64,000 nucleotides of DNA from 66-474 sp044464225 (GTDB taxonomy: Bacteria; Pseudomonadota; Gammaproteobacteria; Xanthomonadales; Rhodanobacteraceae): NCBI GenBank assembly GCA_044464225.1, contig JBIQLN010000016.1:1-64000 (forward strand), in the 5' to 3' direction. The notes below the pieces were generated by a model. It ran no database searches, was not told where the DNA came from, and saw only the letters and a program-made list of their open reading frames with translations. A program made the position numbers and the translations under genes. Each line of letters starts with the position of its first letter. Position 1 is the stretch's first letter. Positions 7,864 through 16,144 of this stretch are shown here, in pieces.

Positions 7864-8535
7864 ATGGCTTTCGAAGATTACGACCAGTACGAGCAGGGCG
7901 AGCAGGTCCGCAAGTGGATCAGGGAAAACGGCATTGCCGTCGTGGTCGGAGTGGTGCTCGCGCTGGCGCTGATTTTCGGCTGGCGCCAATGGCAGGCGCA
8001 CAGGCTCAATCACGAGGTGCAGGCGGCCTCGCAGTTCGCCGTGATCCAGACCGCGGTGCAGGCCGACAACAAGCAGGCGATGGGCGCGGCGCTGGGCGAT
8101 CTTCAGAAGAACTATGCCGATACCGCTTACGCCGCGCTGGGCAGCGCCGCGGTGGCCGAGTACGACGTCGGCAAGAACGAATTGAAACCGGCCGCGCAGA
8201 ACCTGCAGTGGGCGGTTTCCCACGGCAAGCAGCCGGCCCTGAAGTCGCTGTTCACGTTGCGCCTCGCGCGGGTGTTGATCGCGCAGGACCAGGCCCAGCA
8301 GGCGCTGAAGGAACTCGGCGGCATTCCCGCCGGCGACTACGCGGCGCTGTCTGCGGAACTTCGTGGCGACGCGCTGCTCAAACTCGGGAAGCCCGGCGAG
8401 GCACGCGACGCCTATCAGCAGGCCATGGCGAAGCTCGACAAGGACCAGGACGCGCCTGCGCGCCATGCGTTGCAAATGAAGCTGGACAATCTCACGCAGC
8501 CCGTCGCTGCGCCGACCGGAGCCAAGGCTCGATGA
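7864..8535 (+). CDS. yfgM: YfgM-family SecYEG ancillary/TPR protein
   Basis: 223 residues with a short acidic cytoplasmic N-terminus (YDQYEQGEQVRKWIRENG), one membrane helix at about residues 25-43 (AVVVGVVLALALIFGW), then a periplasmic TPR-like domain. YfgM associates with the SecYEG translocon and periplasmic chaperones. Adjacency to bamB, with an ATGA overlap, is the conserved arrangement of this family and supports the call. ATG at 7864 gives the expected short cytoplasmic tail. Confidence 0.88.
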   Translation: MAFEDYDQYEQGEQVRKWIRENGIAVVVGVVLALALIFGWRQWQAHRLNHEVQAASQFAVIQTAVQADNKQAMGAALGDLQKNYADTAYAALGSAAVAEYDVGKNELKPAAQNLQWAVSHGKQPALKSLFTLRLARVLIAQDQAQQALKELGGIPAGDYAALSAELRGDALLKLGKPGEARDAYQQAMAKLDKDQDAPARHALQMKLDNLTQPVAAPTGAKAR

Positions 8536-9758
8536 AGCTTCGCCATCTTCTGCTGTTGCCGCTGCTGGTCGCGACGGTTGCATTGTCCGGGTGCGGGTTG
8601 TGGAACAAGATCTTCAGGCACGGCGAGAACGTGCAGCCGCCCAAGCCGCTGACGGAGTTCACGCCCAGCGTGCAGGTCGAGAAACTATGGTCCACCCGCA
8701 TCGGCGACGGCTCCGGGCGTTCGGGCGTGCGGCTGCAACCGACGTTTGCGGATGGCAAGCTGTACCTGATCAGCACTGACGGCAAGATCGAGGCGCTGGA
8801 CGCCGCGACCGGCAAGGAAGTGTGGAAACAATCGACCCGCGTCGGCAATGGCATCTGGCCGTTCAAGCACAAGAAGCCAGGCCCTGACGCACGCTATGCG
8901 GGCGGCCCGACGGTGCTCGGCAACCTGCTGGTCGTCGGCACGCTCGATGGCCACGTGTACGGGGTGGACGCCACCACCGGCAAGCAGCTGTGGAGCGCGA
9001 CGGTGGATAGCGAGGTGGTTTCGCCGCCAGCGATCGACGCAGACACGGTGTTCGTTCGTACCAACTCCGGTTACGTGTACGCGTTCGATGCCAATTCCGG
9101 CGAACGCAAGTGGCTCTACGACCAGGCCAACGTGCCGCTGCTCAGCCTGCGGGGCAACGGTCCGCTGCTCGCTGCACACGGCGTGGTGATGTTCGGCAGC
9201 GATGACGGCAACGTGGTCTCGCTTCGCGACGACACGGGCGCGATCCAATGGAAGATCCCGATCACCAAGGGCCTCGGGCGCACGGATATCCAGAAATTGA
9301 ACGACGCCGACGACAGTCTGCAACTCGACGGCAACATCCTGTATGCCACGGCTTACCATGGCGAGCTCACCGCCATCGATGCGGCGCAGGGACAGGTCGC
9401 GTGGAACCGGCCGTTCTCCAGCTACGTGGGGGTCGGTGTCGCCGACACGCAAGTGGTTGGCGTGGATGACGACTCGCTGGTATGGGCGTTCTCGAAGGAG
9501 GGCGGCGGCGACCTGTGGAAGCAGGACGCACTGCAGTACCACTGGTTGACCGCGCCTGCGATCCAGGGCCAATACGCCGTGGTGGGCGGCGTGGAAGGTT
9601 ACGTGCACTGGCTCGCCCTTTCGGATGGCAAGCTTGCCGCGCGTATGCGCCTGTCCAAGGATGCGATCCGCGCGCGCCCGGTGGTGAACGGCGACACGGT
9701 GTACGTGGAAGACGTCGAGGGCCACGTGGCGGCGTATCGGATCAACGCGTCACCCTGA
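8532..9758 (+). CDS. bamB: outer membrane assembly lipoprotein BamB
   Basis: A 408-residue lipoprotein of the BAM complex. The signal peptide ends VALSGC (lipidated Cys21). The body is an eight-bladed propeller built from PQQ-like repeats, seen as recurring units such as IEALDAATGKEVW, VYGVDATTGKQLW and VYAFDANSGERKW. It scaffolds BamA during beta-barrel insertion. It overlaps yfgM by ATGA and precedes der, the standard yfgM-bamB-der order of gammaproteobacteria. Confidence 0.95.
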   Translation: MKLRHLLLLPLLVATVALSGCGLWNKIFRHGENVQPPKPLTEFTPSVQVEKLWSTRIGDGSGRSGVRLQPTFADGKLYLISTDGKIEALDAATGKEVWKQSTRVGNGIWPFKHKKPGPDARYAGGPTVLGNLLVVGTLDGHVYGVDATTGKQLWSATVDSEVVSPPAIDADTVFVRTNSGYVYAFDANSGERKWLYDQANVPLLSLRGNGPLLAAHGVVMFGSDDGNVVSLRDDTGAIQWKIPITKGLGRTDIQKLNDADDSLQLDGNILYATAYHGELTAIDAAQGQVAWNRPFSSYVGVGVADTQVVGVDDDSLVWAFSKEGGGDLWKQDALQYHWLTAPAIQGQYAVVGGVEGYVHWLALSDGKLAARMRLSKDAIRARPVVNGDTVYVEDVEGHVAAYRINASP

Positions 9759-9976
9759 CAAGCAGTGCTTTTCGGATACCCGGGGTGGGGCGGCCCGAAA
9801 GGGACAAGAGCAAAGGCGGATTGCGTGATGCTCGACTCTTCGCACAGCCCGGCCATCCGCACTGCACGTGAGCATTGCCCGGCCCCGGAGCAGCGCCTTC
9901 GGGGACGGAGCCGATGCGAGCGCAATATCATTAGCGCGCAAGCTGCCGAGCGCAGTTGCCTTTCGGACCACGAGCC

Positions 9977-11377
9977 ATGCTCCCTGTCGTCGCCCTGGTC
10001 GGCCGTCCCAACGTCGGCAAGTCCACGCTCTTCAACGCGCTGACCCGCACCCGCGATGCGCTGGTCGCGGACCTGCCCGGCGTCACCCGCGACCGTCATT
10101 ACGGCGTGTGCCGACTGGGCGCGCGGCCGTTCGTGCTGGTCGACACGGGTGGCTTGTCCGGGGAGCGCGTCGACATCGACGAATTGACCGAAAAGCAGGT
10201 CCAGCGCGCGATCGAGGAGGCCAGCACCTGCGTGCTGCTGGTCGATGCACGCGAGGGTTTGCTGCCGCAGGACCGCGTGATCCTCGACCGCTTGCGCAGG
10301 ACCGGCAAACCCGTGCTGCTCGCGGTGAACAAGACCGACGGCATCGATGCGCAGGCGGCGCTGGCGGAGTTTGCTTCGCTGGGCGTGGCGGCAACGTTCG
10401 CGATTGCCGCGGCCCACGCGCGCGGACTCGATGCGCTGCTCGCCGCGACGCTGCCGCTGCTTCCATCCGATGCCGATGAAACCGCGCTTGCGGAGCATGA
10501 CGAGGCGGGCGGAACGCGGGTCGCGATCGTCGGCCGTCCCAATGTCGGCAAGTCCACACTGGTCAATCGCCTGCTCGGCGAGGAACGCGTGGTGGTTTCG
10601 GACATCGCCGGCACCACCCGCGATTCCATCCACGTACCTTTGGAACGCGACGGCAAGCGCTACACCCTGATCGACACCGCAGGCGTGCGCCGGCGCGGCC
10701 GGGTCGAGGACGCGCTGGAGAAGTTCAGCGTCATCAAGACGCTGCAGTCCATCGCCGCGGCCGAAGTGGTGGCGGTGATGCTGGACGCGGGCGAGGGCGT
10801 CACCGACCAGGACCTGGCCTTGATCGGGCAGGTCCTGGACGCCGGACGGGCGTTGGTGATCGTCGCCAACAAGTGGGACGGGCTGGAGCAGTACGATCGC
10901 GAGCGCTGCAAGGCCGGGCTGGAACGCAAGCTCGATTTCGTGGCGTGGGCGCGGGTGGTGTTCCTTTCCGCCAGGCACGGATCGGGATTGCGCGAACTGA
11001 TGCGGGCGATCGATCGCGCCGGTGCCGCGGCGTCGCGTGAACTGGGCACGTCGGATTTGACCCGCGCGCTGGAAAAAGCGGTGGCGGCGCACCAGCCACC
11101 GCTGGTACGCGGGCACTCGCCCAAGCTGCGCTTCGCGCATCCGGGCGGCGATCATCCGCCGACCATCGTGATCCACGGCAGCCGCACCAAACACATCGCG
11201 GACAGCTATCGGCGTTACCTGGAAAACTTCTTCCGCAAACGTTACAAGCTGGAAGGCACGCCCATCCGCATCGAATTTCGCGAGGGCGAGAATCCCTACG
11301 CCGGTAAGCGCAACGTGCTTACCGAAACCCAGCAACGCAAGCGCCGGCGCATGATGCGCCATGTGCGCGGGCGTTGA
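9977..11377 (+). CDS. der: ribosome-associated GTPase Der
   Basis: A 466-residue GTPase with two tandem G domains needed for 50S subunit maturation. The first P-loop GRPNVGKS is at residues 9-16, the second copy at about residue 186. DLPGVTRDR and DIAGTTRDS switch motifs, NKTD and NKWD specificity motifs, and a C-terminal KH-like domain ending in a basic tail (RKRRRMMRHVRGR) are present. I take ATG 9977 rather than the upstream TTG because MLPVVALVGRPN matches the family N-terminus. The Shine-Dalgarno is weak. The 218-bp gap after bamB has no recognisable gene. Confidence 0.96.
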   Translation: MLPVVALVGRPNVGKSTLFNALTRTRDALVADLPGVTRDRHYGVCRLGARPFVLVDTGGLSGERVDIDELTEKQVQRAIEEASTCVLLVDAREGLLPQDRVILDRLRRTGKPVLLAVNKTDGIDAQAALAEFASLGVAATFAIAAAHARGLDALLAATLPLLPSDADETALAEHDEAGGTRVAIVGRPNVGKSTLVNRLLGEERVVVSDIAGTTRDSIHVPLERDGKRYTLIDTAGVRRRGRVEDALEKFSVIKTLQSIAAAEVVAVMLDAGEGVTDQDLALIGQVLDAGRALVIVANKWDGLEQYDRERCKAGLERKLDFVAWARVVFLSARHGSGLRELMRAIDRAGAAASRELGTSDLTRALEKAVAAHQPPLVRGHSPKLRFAHPGGDHPPTIVIHGSRTKHIADSYRRYLENFFRKRYKLEGTPIRIEFREGENPYAGKRNVLTETQQRKRRRMMRHVRGR

Positions 11378-12036
11378 TGGTCGTTGCCGCCCCTGGCGCC
11401 CGGTCACCCCGGCCAACCGATGGCCGGGGTGACGTTCTGGCGGTCGTGCTGGCCGGTGGCGCGGGCAGTCGCGTCGGCGGCGCCGACAAGGGTTTGTTGC
11501 GACTGTGCGGAAGGCCGTTGGTCGAGCACGTGCTGGAGCGGCTGCGCCCGCAGTGCGATCGCGTGCTGATCATCGCCAATCGCAATATCGATGCATACGC
11601 GCGCTACGCCCCCGTGGCGCATGACGGGAACGCCGGTCACGCGGGTCCCTTGGCCGGACTGGCGGCGGCATTCGGATTTCTCGAAGCCAACCGGCATGCG
11701 TTGCCGGCCTGGTTACCGACCGTGCCCGTGGATTGCGCGGATCTGCCAGGCGATCTTGTCGAACGGCTGCATACCGGGTTGTTTGAACAAGCCGATGCGC
11801 GCTGCGCCTACGTACGGCGCAAGGGCAGGTCGCAGCCGCTGTTCGCGCTCTATCGCATCGATGATGCCGCCGCGTGGCGCGCGTCCGCACAAGGGGCTTT
11901 GCGACAACATGCATCGCCGATGCGCTGGCACGCGGAAATGGGCGCCATCGCGATCGATTTCGATGATGCCATCAGCGCGTTCCATAATCTCAATACGCCC
12001 GAAGAGTTCCGCGATTACGAACGCACGCATGGCTGA
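11377..12036 (+). CDS. mobA: molybdenum cofactor guanylyltransferase
   Basis: 219 residues; attaches GMP to molybdopterin to make MGD. The nucleotide-binding loop VVLAGGAGSRVGGADKGLLR is clear, as are the PVDCADLP and RKGRSQPLFALY motifs. The only in-frame ATG is at 11377, overlapping the der stop (TGATG). This gives about 20 residues before the family's usual start, and those residues are encoded by a perfect hairpin (11403-11433). The end overlaps moeA by 8 bp. Confidence 0.9.
   Translation: MVVAAPGARSPRPTDGRGDVLAVVLAGGAGSRVGGADKGLLRLCGRPLVEHVLERLRPQCDRVLIIANRNIDAYARYAPVAHDGNAGHAGPLAGLAAAFGFLEANRHALPAWLPTVPVDCADLPGDLVERLHTGLFEQADARCAYVRRKGRSQPLFALYRIDDAAAWRASAQGALRQHASPMRWHAEMGAIAIDFDDAISAFHNLNTPEEFRDYERTHG
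11403..11433. repeat. perfect hairpin inside the mobA N-terminus
   Basis: GTCACCCCGGCC and GGCCGGGGTGAC are 12-bp perfect arms around a 7-nt loop. It lies 26 bp after the der stop and within the predicted N-terminal codons of mobA. The arm resembles a single unit of the CGTCATTCCGG repeat family, so it may be a repeat caught in a coding region. Confidence 0.6.
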
Positions 12037-13249
12037 AACCGCTTACCCGAACCGTATAGGCCTGGAGCGCGCGCTGGAGATCGTGGCTGCGCGCGCGGCG
12101 CACCACCGGCTGCCGATCGAAACCGTGCCGCTTGCCGATGCGCAGGGCCGGGTGCTGGCCGAGGACGTGCGCGCGCCGCATCCGCTGCCGCCGTTCGACA
12201 ATTCGGCGATGGACGGGTTCGCGTTGCGTGGCGCGGATTTGCCCGCGGCCGGCGAGCGGGTTTTCACGCTGGTCGGCGAGGTGTTTGCGGGCGCGACTTC
12301 CGCGCCGCAGGTCGGAACGGGCGAGTGTGCGCGCATCACCACCGGCGCGCCGGTGCCGCCTGGTGCCGATACCGTCGTAATCAAGGAAAGCGTGACCATC
12401 GACGGCGACCGCATCACCGTCAAGGCAGGCGAGAAGGCTGGCGCCAACGTGCGTGCCGCGGGCGAGGACTACGCGAAAGGCGATCTTGCGTTTGCGGCCG
12501 GAACGCCCGCGAGCGCGGCGGAGCTTGCCGTGCTGGCTGCGCTCGGCATCGCCCATGTTGCGGTTCGCCGCCCGCCGCGCATCGCCGTGGTCGCCACCGG
12601 CGATGAACTCGTGCCGCCGGGACAGCCGCTGGGGTTCGGGCAGATCCACGAATCCAACGCCGTGATGCTGGCGGCGCTCGCACGCGGATCCAGTGCACGC
12701 GTGGTGGTGCAACGTTGCGTGCGCGATGAACCGCACGCGCTGCAGGCCGCGCTGCTGGAAGCCGCTGCCGATGCCGACCTGATCGTCACCAGCGGCGGCG
12801 TGTCGGCCGGCGAGGCCGACCACCTGCCAGGCGTGCTGGAAACCATCGGTGAAATCCATTTCCACAAGGTGCGGCTGAAACCGGGCATGCCGATGCTGTT
12901 CGGCGAGATCGGTGCCTGCCTGTATTTCGGACTCCCCGGAAATCCGGTGTCGTCGGCGGTGACTTTCCGGGTGTTCGTGCGATTCGCGCTGCGCGCGATG
13001 CAAGGCATCGCAATCATTCCGAAGCCGGTGCGCGCGCGACTCGATGCGCCGCTGCACAAGCGCCATGCCCGCGCCGAATTCCTGCGCTGCAGCGTACACA
13101 CCGACGAAGACGGGGTGCAATGGGCAACGCCACATGCAAAGCAGGGCTCGGGCATGTTGCGCGGCCTCGCCGAAACCGACGCCCTCGCGTTGTTGCCCGA
13201 AGACGCCCGCGACTTCGCCCGGGGCGATGTGGTGGTGCTTTGGCCCTGA
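12029..13249 (+). CDS. moeA: molybdopterin molybdenumtransferase
   Basis: 406 residues; inserts molybdate into adenylylated molybdopterin. The family hallmarks are present: PPFDNSAMDGFAL near residue 50, TGAPVPPGADTVVIKE near 110, the VATGDELV block, SGGVSAGEADHL in the MoCF/gephyrin domain, and LPGNPVSS. ATG 12029 overlaps the end of mobA. A 104-bp gap precedes moeB. The clustering makes a cofactor-maturation unit; no moaABCDE genes are in the window. Confidence 0.95.
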   Translation: MAETAYPNRIGLERALEIVAARAAHHRLPIETVPLADAQGRVLAEDVRAPHPLPPFDNSAMDGFALRGADLPAAGERVFTLVGEVFAGATSAPQVGTGECARITTGAPVPPGADTVVIKESVTIDGDRITVKAGEKAGANVRAAGEDYAKGDLAFAAGTPASAAELAVLAALGIAHVAVRRPPRIAVVATGDELVPPGQPLGFGQIHESNAVMLAALARGSSARVVVQRCVRDEPHALQAALLEAAADADLIVTSGGVSAGEADHLPGVLETIGEIHFHKVRLKPGMPMLFGEIGACLYFGLPGNPVSSAVTFRVFVRFALRAMQGIAIIPKPVRARLDAPLHKRHARAEFLRCSVHTDEDGVQWATPHAKQGSGMLRGLAETDALALLPEDARDFARGDVVVLWP

Positions 13250-13353
13250 GGCTCCAGGCGCGGATAAAAGCAGATGGAAGCAGGCGGTTTGTGCGCCATC
13301 CGTAGCCATTCGCCCTCATCCGTATCCAACCGGTTTTGCGGGATAATGCCGCC

Positions 13354-14481
13354 ATGAGCATCCGCGAAATCTCGCCGCGCGACGCGCGGCAGCGCCAGCA
13401 ATCCGGCGCGTTGTTGCTGGACGTGCGCGAACCTTACGAACAAGCCGCCGGCATGGCCGAGGGCGCGATTGCGTTGTCGCTGGGCGACGTCGCGGCGCGC
13501 GTTGCGGCGGTCGAGCCCAACAAGGCTCGCGAAGTGCTTGCCATCTGCGCGCATGGCCAGCGCTCGCTGATGGCGGCGCAAACCCTGCGGCAGATGGGTT
13601 ACGCCAATGTGGTCTCCGTCGCGGGTGGTACCGCGCGTTGGATCGAGGAAGGCCTGCCGATGGCGAAAGCCGGCGGCGACGAGGACTTCTACGATCGCTA
13701 TTCGCGCCACCTGCGCCTGCCGGAAGTCGGCGAAGCCGGGCAGCGCAAACTGGAATCGGCGCGCGTGGTGGTGCTGGGCGCGGGCGGGCTTGGTTCACCC
13801 GCCGCGTACTATCTGGCCGCCGCCGGCGTCGGCACGCTGGTGATCGCCGATGACGACGTGGTGGAACGCAGCAACCTGCAACGCCAGATCCTGCACGCCG
13901 ACGACCGTATCGGCATGTCGAAGCTCGACTCCGCCGCGCAAGCGTTGCACGGATTGAATCCGCGGGTGAATCTCGAAGGACTGCCCGAGCGCGTCACCTC
14001 GTCCAATGTCGATGCCTTGCTCGACGGCGCCGACGTGGTACTGGACGGCGCCGACAATTTTCCGGTGCGTTACCTGCTCAATGACGCGTGCGTGAAACTC
14101 GGCAAACCGCTGGTGTACGGCGCGGTGCAGCGGTTCCAGGGACAGGTGGGTGTGTTCGATGCCGGTCGCCGGCGCGGACGGGCGCCGTGCTACCGCTGCC
14201 TTTTCCCGCAGCCGCCGGCTGCGGAAGATGCCCCGAACTGTTCGGAAGCCGGGGTGCTGGGCGTGCTGCCCGGCGTCATCGGCATGCTGCAGGCGACCGA
14301 AGCGGTCAAGTTGATCCTCGGCATCGGCGAACCGCTGGTGGGCCGCATATTGATGTTCGACGCGCTGTCGATGCGCTTCCACGAAACGCGCCTTGCGCCC
14401 GATCCCGAGTGTCCGGTCTGCGCGGCGGCCAAGCCTTTCCCCGGATACATCGACTACGAGCAGTTCTGCGCGGGCGCGTGA
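13354..14481 (+). CDS. moeB: MoeB-like adenylyltransferase with N-terminal rhodanese
   Basis: 375 residues. A rhodanese domain comes first (about residues 5-110; active-site loop CAHGQRS, Cys65). An E1-like domain follows, with GAGGLGS at about 142-148, the cysteine in APNCSEAGVLG, and zinc-binding pairs CYRC and CPVC. MoeB adenylylates the C-terminal glycine of MoaD; a rhodanese could supply the sulfur. The order is opposite to MoeZ/MOCS3, where the rhodanese is C-terminal. GATAAT ends 7 bp before the ATG, so a leaderless transcript is conceivable, though no good -35 is visible. Confidence 0.9.
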   Translation: MSIREISPRDARQRQQSGALLLDVREPYEQAAGMAEGAIALSLGDVAARVAAVEPNKAREVLAICAHGQRSLMAAQTLRQMGYANVVSVAGGTARWIEEGLPMAKAGGDEDFYDRYSRHLRLPEVGEAGQRKLESARVVVLGAGGLGSPAAYYLAAAGVGTLVIADDDVVERSNLQRQILHADDRIGMSKLDSAAQALHGLNPRVNLEGLPERVTSSNVDALLDGADVVLDGADNFPVRYLLNDACVKLGKPLVYGAVQRFQGQVGVFDAGRRRGRAPCYRCLFPQPPAAEDAPNCSEAGVLGVLPGVIGMLQATEAVKLILGIGEPLVGRILMFDALSMRFHETRLAPDPECPVCAAAKPFPGYIDYEQFCAGA

Positions 14482-14499
14482 GTGCGGGTGCCCGGCCGG

Positions 14500-14796
14500 T
14501 TATCTCCGGGCCTGCTGCGCAGCTTCGAATGCCGCCAGTTGTTCCGGCGTGGCCTGCTTCTGGTATCTGGCTTTCCATTCGTCGTAGGGCATGCCGTAGA
14601 TCGCCGCACGGGCTTCCTCTTTCGACAGGTCGAGCAGGCGCTCTTCGGCGGCATCGCGGTACCAATCGGCCAGGCAGTTGCGGCAGAACCCGGCAAGGGT
14701 CATCAGGTCGATGTTCTGCACGTCGGTGCGCTCTTCATTGAGATGTTTCAGCAGGCGGCGAAACGTGGCAGCCTGCAATTCCGTGCTTTCGATCAT
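14500..14796 (-). CDS. DUF1244 family protein
   Basis: 98 residues, beginning MIESTELQAATFRRLLKHL. The motif AGFCRNCLADWYRDAA, with two cysteines, and the GMPYDEWKARYQ segment are typical of DUF1244, a small helical protein of unknown function found widely in Proteobacteria. The start at 14796 gives the usual family length; the reading frame continues upstream but without family resemblance. It converges with moeB (gap 18 bp) and is divergent from folD. Confidence 0.85.
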   Translation of the reverse strand: MIESTELQAATFRRLLKHLNEERTDVQNIDLMTLAGFCRNCLADWYRDAAEERLLDLSKEEARAAIYGMPYDEWKARYQKQATPEQLAAFEAAQQARR

Positions 14797-14928
14797 GGTG
14801 GTTTCCTCGACGGCGTCGGGCGGAACGATCGCACCGTGGTCCGCCGTTGAGACAAACTTATCCGCGCCGGAACCACCCCCGCCGTGATGCGCGTTCCGAA
14901 ACGTCGCGGAAGCGGTCCGGAGGTGCCA

Positions 14929-14957
14929 TTGTGCGACCACGCGCACGACGCGATAAT
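14929..14957 (+). promoter_or_regulatory. candidate folD promoter
   Basis: TTGTGC (14929-14934), a 17-bp spacer and GATAAT (14952-14957), giving a leader of about 17 nt before the folD ATG. No Shine-Dalgarno is obvious after it. Confidence 0.4.
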
Positions 14958-14980
14958 GATCGTTTTGGGACTTCCCTGCC

Positions 14981-15838
14981 ATGACCGCGCGCATTCTCGA
15001 CGGACGCAAGATCGCAGGCGAGGTGCTGGAACGCGTGGCAGCTGGGGTCAGGGCGCGTACCGATTGCGGACGCGTGGCGCCTGGTCTCGCCGTGGTGCTG
15101 GTCGGAGCCGATCCCGCATCCGCTGTATATGTCCGCAACAAGCGCAAGGCCTGCAAGCAGGTCGCTTTCGAGTCATTCGACTTCGACTTGCCGGCGGACA
15201 CCAGTGAAGCCGACCTGTTCGCGTTGGTCGATCGCTTGAATGCCGATCCTGCCGTGCACGGCATCCTGGTGCAGTTGCCGCTGCCACCCCATGTCAATGC
15301 GGCTGCGCTGATCGACCGGATCGATCCGCGCAAGGACGTGGACGGATTCAGCGCTGTCAACCTGGGCAACCTCGCCTTGCGTCGATTCGGGCTGCGGCCG
15401 TGCACGCCCAAGGGCGTGATGACATTGCTTGGTCATACCGATCGTCCGGTGCGTGGGCAGCACGCGGTGGTGGTGGGCGTATCCAACCACGTGGGTCGGC
15501 CGCTGGTGCTGGAGCTTTTGATCGCCGGCTGCACCACCACGTGCTGCCACAAGTTCACCCATGACCTGGCGCAGTACGTGCGCCAGGCCGACATCGTGGT
15601 CACTGCGGTGGGAAGGCCGGGCATCGTCAAGGGCGAATGGATCAAACCCGGCGCGGTGGTGATCGACGTCGGCATCAACCGGATCGACGATGGTCGCCTG
15701 GTCGGCGACGTGGAATTCGAGGCGGCCGCGGAGCGGGCTTCGTGGATCACGCCGGTGCCCGGTGGCGTCGGACCGATGACGGTGGCGACGTTGATGGAAA
15801 ACACACTGGAAGCGGCGCAGGCGATCGACGCCGGCTGA
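14981..15838 (+). CDS. folD: methylenetetrahydrofolate dehydrogenase/cyclohydrolase
   Basis: 285 residues; interconverts methylene-, methenyl- and formyl-tetrahydrofolate, supplying one-carbon units for purine synthesis. Visible motifs are YVRNKRKAC (catalytic Lys region), VQLPLPPHV, KDVDGFS, PCTPKGVM, the NADP loop GVSNHVGRP and PVPGGVGPMTVATLMENT. The protein length is normal. Neighbouring guaB and guaA add a purine theme, but orientation and gaps do not indicate one operon. Confidence 0.96.
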   Translation: MTARILDGRKIAGEVLERVAAGVRARTDCGRVAPGLAVVLVGADPASAVYVRNKRKACKQVAFESFDFDLPADTSEADLFALVDRLNADPAVHGILVQLPLPPHVNAAALIDRIDPRKDVDGFSAVNLGNLALRRFGLRPCTPKGVMTLLGHTDRPVRGQHAVVVGVSNHVGRPLVLELLIAGCTTTCCHKFTHDLAQYVRQADIVVTAVGRPGIVKGEWIKPGAVVIDVGINRIDDGRLVGDVEFEAAAERASWITPVPGGVGPMTVATLMENTLEAAQAIDAG

Positions 15839-15843
15839 TGCGG

Positions 15844-16080
15844 TCAGCCCGCACTTTCGATCTTCACGAGCTTGGTGCGGCCGCCCGCGCCGGCGCGGAT
15901 CGATACCATCCGTTTCGGACACCCGAAATGATCGGCGACCAGCGCCACCAATTCCGCGTTGGCCTTGCCATCCACCGGCGGCGCGCGCACGTTCGCGAGC
16001 CAGCTTCCGTCGACCTGCTCCATGAGCGATGCGGCGCGTGCATTGGGCCTGACCTTGATGCGAAGTACGCGCGTGGCCAT
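15844..16080 (-). CDS. yggU: YggU family protein (DUF167)
   Basis: 78 residues. MATRVLRIKVRPNA and PPVDGKANAELVALVADHF are the DUF167 signature, followed by a basic VSIRAGAGGRTKLVKI strand. The function of this small alpha/beta protein is unknown. ATG 16080 matches the family start; the longer frame above it overlaps the guaB promoter. It converges on folD with a 5-bp gap and is divergent from guaB. Confidence 0.88.
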   Translation of the reverse strand: MATRVLRIKVRPNARAASLMEQVDGSWLANVRAPPVDGKANAELVALVADHFGCPKRMVSIRAGAGGRTKLVKIESAG

Positions 16081-16087
16081 GGACGGG

Positions 16088-16116
16088 TTCCGATGCGATT
16101 CGGGTTCCCGTATAAT
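16088..16116 (+). promoter_or_regulatory. candidate guaB promoter
   Basis: A consensus -10 TATAAT (16111-16116) lies 17 bp after TTCCGA (16088-16093). Transcription would begin near 16123, giving a leader of about 20 nt before the guaB ATG at 16145. Confidence 0.6.
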
Positions 16117-16144
16117 TGCGCATTGCATTGACGGACACCATCCA

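Noticed and set aside
9770..9825. TTTCGG...CCGAAA hairpin after bamB as a terminator
   Set aside because: Short stem with a long loop and no following T tract.
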